Source: Actinomyces naeslundii
Lineage (GTDB): Bacteria > Actinomycetota > Actinomycetes > Actinomycetales > Actinomycetaceae
Assembly (NCBI RefSeq): GCF_001956585.1
Contig: NZ_MSRR01000002.1
Location: 1 to 64,000, forward strand
Length of the DNA stretch: 64,000 bases
Direction of reading: 5' to 3'
Notes under the pieces: generated by a model
Database searches by the model: none
The model's input: the letters and a program-made list of their open reading frames with translations, nothing else
What the model was told of the DNA's origin: nothing
Part shown: positions 63,275 to 64,000 of the stretch, in pieces
How the letters are laid out: each line of letters opens with the position of its first letter
Position numbering within the stretch: position 1 is the first letter of the stretch
Program-made: the position numbers and the translations under genes

Positions 63275-64000
63275 GTGACCACATCCGCACCTTCTTCAGG
63301 CCAGGCAGCCGCAGACGCGACGGACGACGTCGAGCGCACCATTGACGGCGATGTACTGGTGCGCATCAGCCACGTCACCAAGTACTACGGCCGCTTCAAG
63401 GCTCTCGACGACGTCTCGCTCGACATCCACCGTGGCGAGGTCGTTGCAGTCATCGGTGCCTCCGGCTCGGGCAAGTCGACCCTGTGCCGTACCGTCAACC
63501 GCCTGGAGCCGATCCAGGAGGGTGAGATCGAGATCGACGGGATTCCGCTGCCCCAGGAGGGAAGAGCGCTCGCACAGCTGCGAGCCGAGGTGGGGATGGT
63601 CTTCCAGTCCTTCAATCTCTTCCCGCACCGAACGGTGCTGGACAACATCACCCTGGCACCCATCAAGGTGCGCGGAATCCCCCGAGGGCAGGCCGAGGAG
63701 CGGGCGCACGAGCTGCTCACCCGGGTCGGCCTGGAGGACCAGGCGGACAAGCGCCCCGCCCAGCTCTCGGGAGGTCAGCAGCAAAGGGTCGCCATTGCTC
63801 GTGCCCTGGCCATGGACCCCAAGGTCATGCTCTTCGATGAGCCCACCAGCGCCCTGGACCCGGAGATGATCAACGAGGTTCTCGACGTCATCAAGGACCT
63901 GGCCTCCTCCGGCATGACGATGCTCGTCGTCACCCATGAGATGGGATTCGCCCGTTCCGTCGCCGACAGCGTCGTCTTCATGGACGGCGGACAGATCGTC
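63275..64000 (+). CDS. glnQ: Polar amino-acid ABC transporter ATP-binding protein (3' end outside window)
   Basis: ATPase of an importer, 242 codons seen and no stop before the window ends. After a polar leader of about 30 residues: [17 protein letters not shown], Walker [24 protein letters not shown]-loop [18 protein letters not shown], signature [19 protein letters not shown], Walker [17 protein letters not shown]-loop [10 protein letters not shown]. This fits the GlnQ/HisP group for polar amino acids. GTG 63275 is in frame and preceded by GAGG. The permease and binding-protein genes would lie to the right. Exact substrate open. Confidence 0.9.
   Translation, partial: MTTSAPSSGQAAADATDDVERTIDGDVLVRISHVTKYYGRFKALDDVSLDIHRGEVVAVIGASGSGKSTLCRTVNRLEPIQEGEIEIDGIPLPQEGRALAQLRAEVGMVFQSFNLFPHRTVLDNITLAPIKVRGIPRGQAEERAHELLTRVGLEDQADKRPAQLSGGQQQRVAIARALAMDPKVMLFDEPTSALDPEMINEVLDVIKDLASSGMTMLVVTHEMGFARSVADSVVFMDGGQIV

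Overview
The window is about 64 kb of a high-GC actinobacterial chromosome, most probably an Actinomyces-like member of the Actinomycetaceae. Evidence for this is an LPLTG cell-wall sorting signal, actinobacterial gene neighbourhoods (infC-rpmI-rplT next to a SpoU-type rRNA methyltransferase; dispersed hisD, hisC-hisB and hisH-hisA), strong G/C bias at third codon positions, and many genes whose start codon lies 6-7 nt after a TANNNT -10 element, as expected for leaderless mRNAs.

Positions 1-18300 are core genes: lspA and an RluD-like pseudouridine synthase, a GNAT acetyltransferase, a PanE-like ketopantoate reductase, dnaE, a BCCT osmolyte transporter, an S4-domain protein, a sortase-anchored beta-helix surface protein, metF-metE behind a SAM-I-like riboswitch, and hisD. 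Positions 18500-26050 hold a six-gene cell-envelope or exopolysaccharide locus: small membrane protein, processive GT2, LamG-like membrane protein, UDP-GlcNAc 2-epimerase, DUF2334 deacetylase-like protein and a clan-A glycosidase-like lipoprotein. Positions 26100-43650 hold a RecQ helicase with a phosphoribosyltransferase-like tail, a CPA1 antiporter, hisC-hisB, a Ser/Thr kinase, hisH-hisA, a phospholipid trio (CDP-alcohol phosphatidyltransferase, CdsA, PlsC), an SseB-like protein and an ABC exporter.

At 43978-45346 is infC-rpmI-rplT; infC appears to start at ATC. The usual downstream partner, the rRNA methyltransferase, lies 14 kb away at 59811. In between is an AT-rich, horizontally acquired island: a TIR-transmembrane-WD40 protein (45543-48365), a junkyard of nested and decayed insertion sequences (48500-53850), and a minus-strand cassette of two tandem paralogous TIR-like/TIR/SLOG proteins plus a small TIR-like protein (59700-54245). 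By family knowledge TIR makes or degrades NAD-derived nucleotides and SLOG binds such nucleotides, so the cassette looks like an immune system related in logic to Thoeris. It is the best candidate here for an undescribed system.

The right end (59811-64000) returns to core DNA: the rRNA methyltransferase, a GT1 glycosyltransferase behind a TetR regulator, and a polar amino-acid ABC ATPase running off the window. I saw no tRNA, rRNA or CRISPR array.
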